Shown: one piece after another, positions 63,918 to 64,000 of the stretch
How positions within the stretch are numbered: the first letter of the stretch is position 1
Layout: every line of letters begins with the position of its first letter
From: Bradyrhizobium sp. CB1015
GTDB taxonomy: Bacteria; Pseudomonadota; Alphaproteobacteria; Rhizobiales; Xanthobacteraceae
Assembly: GCF_025200925.1 (NCBI RefSeq)
Contig: NZ_CP104174.1
Coordinates: 62,001-126,000 of the forward strand
Direction of reading: 5' to 3'
DNA: 64,000 nt
Translations under genes and position numbers: made by a program
Notes under the pieces: generated by a model
The model's database searches: none
What the model saw: the letters and a program-made list of their open reading frames with translations, nothing else
What the model was told of the DNA's origin: nothing

Positions 63918-64000
63918 CTACTGCATATCTTCGACGCTAATATCCTGCCTGCCGTGCATGACGCGGATAATTTCGACGCCGTCCGGTAGCGGAGCGTAGA
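63918..64000 (-). CDS. RelE/ParE-family toxin, C-terminal part (runs off the window)
   Basis: The last 27 codons end LPDGVEIIRVMHGRQDISVE then DMQ and stop. The segment VEIIRVMHGRQD is typical of the C-terminal strand of RelE/ParE toxins (IEIxRVLHGRRD). The rest of the gene and any antitoxin lie to the right of the window. Confidence 0.75.
   Translation of the reverse strand, partial: YAPLPDGVEIIRVMHGRQDISVEDMQ

Overview
The window is high-G+C alphaproteobacterial chromosome, most likely Bradyrhizobium or a very close relative. The evidence is the gene content (an IalB-family protein, FixJ-like and Crp/Fnr regulators, several orphan response regulators, a CheA with a fused receiver domain), dense overlapping open frames on both strands, and at least eight families of imperfect palindromic intergenic repeats of the kind scattered through Bradyrhizobium genomes. 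No rRNA genes or CRISPR arrays were seen. Two tRNA genes are present, both tRNA-Ser(CGA).

Layout. 1-5.8 kb: the 5' end of argG, a PAP2 phosphatase, a small membrane protein, rlmN, an IalB-family protein, an internally deleted SDR pseudogene and a quinone-oxidoreductase-like gene. 6.2-12.6 kb: a membrane Sel1-like protein with a TAXI binding protein, a DUF1232 protein, a pterin dehydratase, a second TAXI protein anchored at both ends, and a Tat-exported PhoD phosphatase. 12.5-16.4 kb: an orphan receiver, a Crp/Fnr regulator, and a tightly coupled three-gene operon (Lgt-like membrane protein, radical SAM protein of the tetraether-synthase-like family, small membrane protein) closed by a terminator. 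16.6-23.7 kb: typA, an amine oxidase, a DCC protein, an alpha/beta hydrolase, a truncated RraA-like gene and an L-arabinonate-type dehydratase.

23.9-42.6 kb is a signalling block: a receiver overlapping a 1202-residue hybrid kinase, a FixJ-like regulator, a second receiver, the chemotaxis operon cheA-cheW-cheY-cheR plus a PilZ-like protein (no cheB), a frameshifted receiver, two Crp/Fnr paralogues in tandem, an Hpt protein, a LuxR regulator with a degenerate kinase H-box, and a degenerate receiver-EAL protein. 42.7-45.6 kb: a small exported protein behind a perfect FixK/FNR box, a DMT exporter and a SolA-like oxidase.

45.7-53.5 kb is the most accessory-looking part. It holds a PIN-toxin remnant and a free-standing reverse transcriptase with visibly lower G+C. 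Upstream of the reverse transcriptase lie a 10-bp-stem hairpin and two copies of a structured repeat of about 105 bp. Then come a diverged tRNA-Ser, a GDYXXLXY/DUF2157 pair, a Bug binding protein with a flavin monooxygenase, and the canonical tRNA-Ser. 53.6-64 kb returns to core genes: an epoxide-hydrolase-like protein, a ROK kinase whose motifs are in circularly permuted order, rplU-rpmA, an acetyltransferase, a DMT exporter, a MaoC hydratase, obgE, a sulfatase/phosphonate monoester hydrolase, proB, and the C-terminus of a RelE/ParE toxin at the edge.

The strongest leads are the reverse transcriptase with its structured upstream region, the permuted ROK kinase, the Lgt-like/radical SAM operon, and the FixK box. 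Several genes are decaying by internal deletion or one-base frameshift (SDR, RraA-like, receiver, PIN toxin, Bug remnant). All functional statements rest on motifs read by eye; no database search was possible.
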